Shown piece after piece: positions 14,784 through 16,616 of a stretch of DNA of 16,616 bases. A program made the translations under genes and the position numbers. Under the pieces are notes generated by a model. It saw only the letters and a list, made by a program, of their open reading frames with translations. It did no database searches and was not told the DNA's origin. This stretch comes from Altererythrobacter sp. (GTDB taxonomy: Bacteria > Pseudomonadota > Alphaproteobacteria > Sphingomonadales > Sphingomonadaceae), in contig JALZVZ010000078.1 of NCBI GenBank assembly GCA_023299945.1, forward strand, positions 1 to 16,616. The letters are read 5' to 3'. Position 1 is the first letter of the stretch. Each line of letters begins with the position of its first letter.

Positions 14784-15002
14784 CTTGGCTCTCCCTTTTA
14801 GGCCGGATTTCTTCCGTACCTTAAAATCTTAAACTCGATCGAATTCAACCGATGTTCGTCCATGACTGTATAGGGGTAAATTTTGACCTCATCTGTCAAA
14901 AGCGATAGGCGATTTGTCTTAGTGCGGCATTTTTGCCACATCTGGACGCTACGGAAAGCTGTCTTTGGGTAGGGTCTTTGCGTATGTGGGAGCGGTGCCG
15001 GC
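14784..15002 (-). promoter_or_regulatory. Upstream region of TonB receptor with perfect inverted repeat
   Basis: A 219-base gap upstream of the receptor and downstream of the second Rieske gene. It carries a perfect hyphenated inverted repeat TTTTGAC-CTCATCT-GTCAAAA at 14881-14901, about 100 bases before the receptor start. On the minus strand the arm contains a consensus -35 TTGACA (14899-14894), but the best -10-like TATACA (14872-14867) is 21 bases away, too far for a standard pair. The repeat is best read as an operator for an unlinked regulator overlapping the promoter. A small imperfect hairpin near 14922-14941 lacks a T-run, and no clear terminator for the upstream Rieske gene is seen. 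Confidence 0.5.
14881..14901. repeat. Perfect 7-7-7 inverted repeat, candidate operator
   Basis: TTTTGAC at 14881-14887 and its exact reverse complement GTCAAAA at 14895-14901, separated by the non-symmetric heptamer CTCATCT. The centre-to-centre spacing of 14 bases is compatible with a dimeric regulator contacting half-sites about 1.3 helical turns apart. The right arm overlaps TCAAAAGCG, also found at 8661-8669. Confidence 0.6.
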
Positions 15003-16286
15003 CTATGCCTTCATCAAGTTTGTGCGCGGATCATTGGGCCAGACCCATTCGTCGCCAATGACTTGCTCTATCGCCAGTTCACTTGGAACATTGTCTAGGC
15101 CAATCATTTTGTCGCACGATTGGTGAAAGCTATAAATGCGCGCTTCTTGATAGGACAGCGGTACGCTTTTGAAGGCGGCGGATTGCATCGATTTTTGTAT
15201 GGCCTCGCCAAATTGCGTGTCCTCCAAAATAATCGGGCTCATATCGCGGCCATTCGGTTTGGTGTCATCGGGCACAGTCCACAGATCAGGCGCGGGTTCA
15301 TCGCCCCAGTCCAGCGCCATCGTCACCAGCTCTAGCCGTGTCGTGCCCAACCCTGTGGGCCAGAACACCAGCGGCGGGACAAAGAAATTGGACAGCGGGG
15401 AAACCCAATTTGGAAAGAGTGTGTAGCTTTGCGTGTGACTGCGTCCCAGCTCACCCACGCTTTCGATGGATTGCCAACCCGGCGGACTGTCGATGGCGCG
15501 CACATGTTCGCGGTCAGTGGTGGCGGGCGGCGGGGCCAGCATGCGCGCATGGCCATTGGGATACATAGTGTTCAAATTGCGTTTGGGATCGACCAATGGC
15601 GCGACTGTGTTGGGATGGATGAAGGGCACATGATAGACCTCCATATTGGCCTCCATCGCGACCTTCCAATTGCAATTGAGATCAAAGGAATGCCGCGCCG
15701 CCAGCTTGATGCGGTCGAACGCAAACTCCTCCCATTCTTCCGCAAGCGGCCCCAGCCATTCCTTCAATGACATGGCGCCCTCATCGAAATTGACGAAGAT
15801 GACTTTGCCAAACATTTCGCATTTCACAGCGATTAGACTGCGGCAGCTCATGTCGAAATCATCGGGAAAGTCTTGGCGTTCGGGCACGCCTACTAATGTG
15901 CCGTCTGTTTTATAGGTCCAATTGTGATAGCCGCACATGAGGCGCGATGATTTGCCGAAATCCTCGGTGACAACAGGTGCACCGCGGTGGCGGCAGGTGT
16001 TGTAAAAGGCGCGCACCACGCCATCCATGCCATGCACGATCACAAGAGGATCGCCCGCATTGTGCCAGCGCATATAGCAGCCGCGCTCGGGTATCTCATC
16101 CAAATGGCCTGCAAACAGCCAGCTTTTCTTGAAGATATGCTCTTGTTCCAGCGCGAAATATTCAGGATCGGTGTAACGGCGCGCAGGCATGTCGGGCAGC
16201 TTGGGAAAGCCTTTAGGCGGGCCTTTGCGCCTGCCCTCCCATTCCATCAATGCCTTTAGGCGCTCGACTTCGGCTTGCTCGATCAT
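15003..16286 (-). CDS. Rieske non-haem iron oxygenase alpha subunit (2)
   Basis: A 427-residue oxygenase catalytic subunit, distinct in sequence from the first. The Rieske ligands are C98-R-H100 (NTCRHRGAP) and C118-G-Y-H121 (CGYHNWTY). The catalytic iron ligands are H219 and H224 (VYHVPFIH), the bridging acid is E216 rather than Asp, and D356 (LEDTQFG) is the likely third ligand. EANMEVYHxPxxH resembles the group that includes vanillate-, choline- and phthalate-type alpha-only oxygenases. The start is ATG at 16286 (MIEQAEVE) with AGGAG 8 bases upstream; the in-frame region to 16349 shows no family likeness. The stop TAG is 219 bases before the receptor start. It diverges from an SDR at 16423, a pairing common for dihydroxylation or hydroxylation followed by dehydrogenation. 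No beta subunit or electron-transfer gene is present in the window. Confidence 0.95.
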   Translation of the reverse strand: MIEQAEVERLKALMEWEGRRKGPPKGFPKLPDMPARRYTDPEYFALEQEHIFKKSWLFAGHLDEIPERGCYMRWHNAGDPLVIVHGMDGVVRAFYNTCRHRGAPVVTEDFGKSSRLMCGYHNWTYKTDGTLVGVPERQDFPDDFDMSCRSLIAVKCEMFGKVIFVNFDEGAMSLKEWLGPLAEEWEEFAFDRIKLAARHSFDLNCNWKVAMEANMEVYHVPFIHPNTVAPLVDPKRNLNTMYPNGHARMLAPPPATTDREHVRAIDSPPGWQSIESVGELGRSHTQSYTLFPNWVSPLSNFFVPPLVFWPTGLGTTRLELVTMALDWGDEPAPDLWTVPDDTKPNGRDMSPIILEDTQFGEAIQKSMQSAAFKSVPLSYQEARIYSFHQSCDKMIGLDNVPSELAIEQVIGDEWVWPNDPRTNLMKA

Positions 16287-16422
16287 AGCTTTGTCTCCTG
16301 ATGCCACCCTAACTGGTTGCGGGCGGCATGCGACTGGCACTTTTCCCATCCCTTTAAGTAGTGGCGCTCAATCCGCGCGTGGATAGTCTGCACTTAACAA
16401 ATAGAACTGTGGGAGAGAGCAG
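16287..16422. promoter_or_regulatory. Divergent intergenic region, Rieske 2 / SDR 2
   Basis: A 136-base gap between divergent starts holding AGGAG for the minus gene and GGGAGAGAG for the plus gene. No inverted repeat longer than 6 bases and no clear sigma-70 promoter pair was found by eye. AT-rich sequence near 16391-16408 (CACTTAACAAATAGAACT) is the most promoter-like part for the plus strand. Confidence 0.35.
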
Positions 16423-16616
16423 ATGGCAGCCAAAGCAAATGGACGGGTAGAGGGCAAGATTGCGCTGGTAACAGGCGGAGCAATGGGCCTGGGCAAAGCA
16501 GATTGCGAGCGTTTGGCCGCAGAAGGCGCGCATGTAATCGTTACTGACCGCGAGGTAGAGCTTGCTCATAAGGTCGCTGACAGCATTGGCGGCGATGCGC
16601 TGGCTTTGGATGTGAC
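16423..16616 (+). CDS. Classical SDR oxidoreductase (partial, runs off window)
   Basis: The first 64 codons of a short-chain dehydrogenase; the gene continues beyond the right edge. The cofactor motif TGGAMGLG (17-24) and D42 after the second strand (VIVTDRE) point to an NAD-preferring classical SDR. ATG at 16423 has GGGAGAGAG upstream. It diverges from the second Rieske oxygenase gene, a context often seen for a dehydrogenase acting on the hydroxylated product. Bases 16447-16478 match 29 of 32 with the first SDR (9739-9770), suggesting relatedness. Catalytic residues lie beyond the window. Confidence 0.93.
   Translation, partial: MAAKANGRVEGKIALVTGGAMGLGKADCERLAAEGAHVIVTDREVELAHKVADSIGGDALALDV

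Noticed and set aside
14867..14899. TTGACA/TATACA as a standard sigma-70 promoter
   Set aside because: The 21-base spacer is too long; only the -35-like box is noted within the inverted repeat.
14922..14941. Small hairpin TGCGGC/GCCACA as a terminator for Rieske gene 2
   Set aside because: The stem has a mismatch and no following T-run on either strand.
1..16616. Insertion sequences, integrases, att sites, CRISPR arrays, tRNA or rRNA genes
   Set aside because: None seen on either strand; nearly all DNA is covered by recognisable genes with short gaps.

Overview
The window looks like chromosomal DNA of an alphaproteobacterium, most likely a sphingomonad (Sphingomonadales, for example the Erythrobacter/Novosphingobium/Sphingopyxis group). 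This rests on the gene repertoire: orphan Rieske oxygenase alpha subunits, a TonB-dependent receptor, SnoaL-like proteins, SDRs and a class I P450 packed together, in moderately GC-rich DNA. No rRNA, tRNA, CRISPR array, insertion sequence or phage gene is visible. Genus and substrate are inference only.

Layout: 1-319 is the 3' end of a STAS/SEC14-type (SpoIIAA-like) gene, apparently broken by a frameshift and a nonsense codon. Positions 316-2179 (minus) hold a CMD/AhpD-like gene followed by a cytochrome P450. A lone SnoaL-like gene runs divergently at 2270-2782 (plus). Positions 2786-6486 (minus) form a five-gene operon, in transcription order: acyl-CoA ligase, DoxX membrane protein, VOC protein, SnoaL-like protein, enoyl-CoA hydratase-like protein. 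A hotdog thioesterase lies divergently at 6602-7024 (plus). Positions 7032-8608 (minus) hold an MDR-family NADP-dependent oxidoreductase and a second BaiE-like SnoaL protein. Positions 8753-10975 (plus) hold an NmrA-like protein, an SDR and a fourth SnoaL-like protein. Minus-strand single genes follow: a Rieske oxygenase alpha subunit (10978-12201), a TonB-dependent receptor with its own terminator (12354-14783), and a second Rieske alpha subunit (15003-16286). A second SDR starts divergently at 16423 and runs off the window.

Taken together this reads as a peripheral catabolic locus for a hydrophobic, probably cyclic compound. The receptor would bring the compound across the outer membrane. 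Two Rieske oxygenases and a P450 would oxygenate it, and SDR, NmrA and MDR enzymes would adjust alcohol, ketone and enone oxidation states. SnoaL-like proteins would dehydrate or isomerise intermediates. The CoA ligase, crotonase and thioesterase would handle a carboxylic side chain or ring-opened acid. Terpenoid, steroid or bile-acid-like, or aromatic-acid substrates all fit; the sequence does not decide between them.

Notable features are the absence of any oxygenase beta subunit, ferredoxin, reductase or regulator gene. Two SnoaL proteins share a Tyr/Asp/His triad spaced as in bile acid 7-alpha-dehydratase BaiE. Convergent gene ends nearly touch (0-7 bp apart). A perfect 7-7-7 inverted repeat lies upstream of the TonB receptor, and substitutions sit at expected catalytic positions in the crotonase and the AhpD-like protein.
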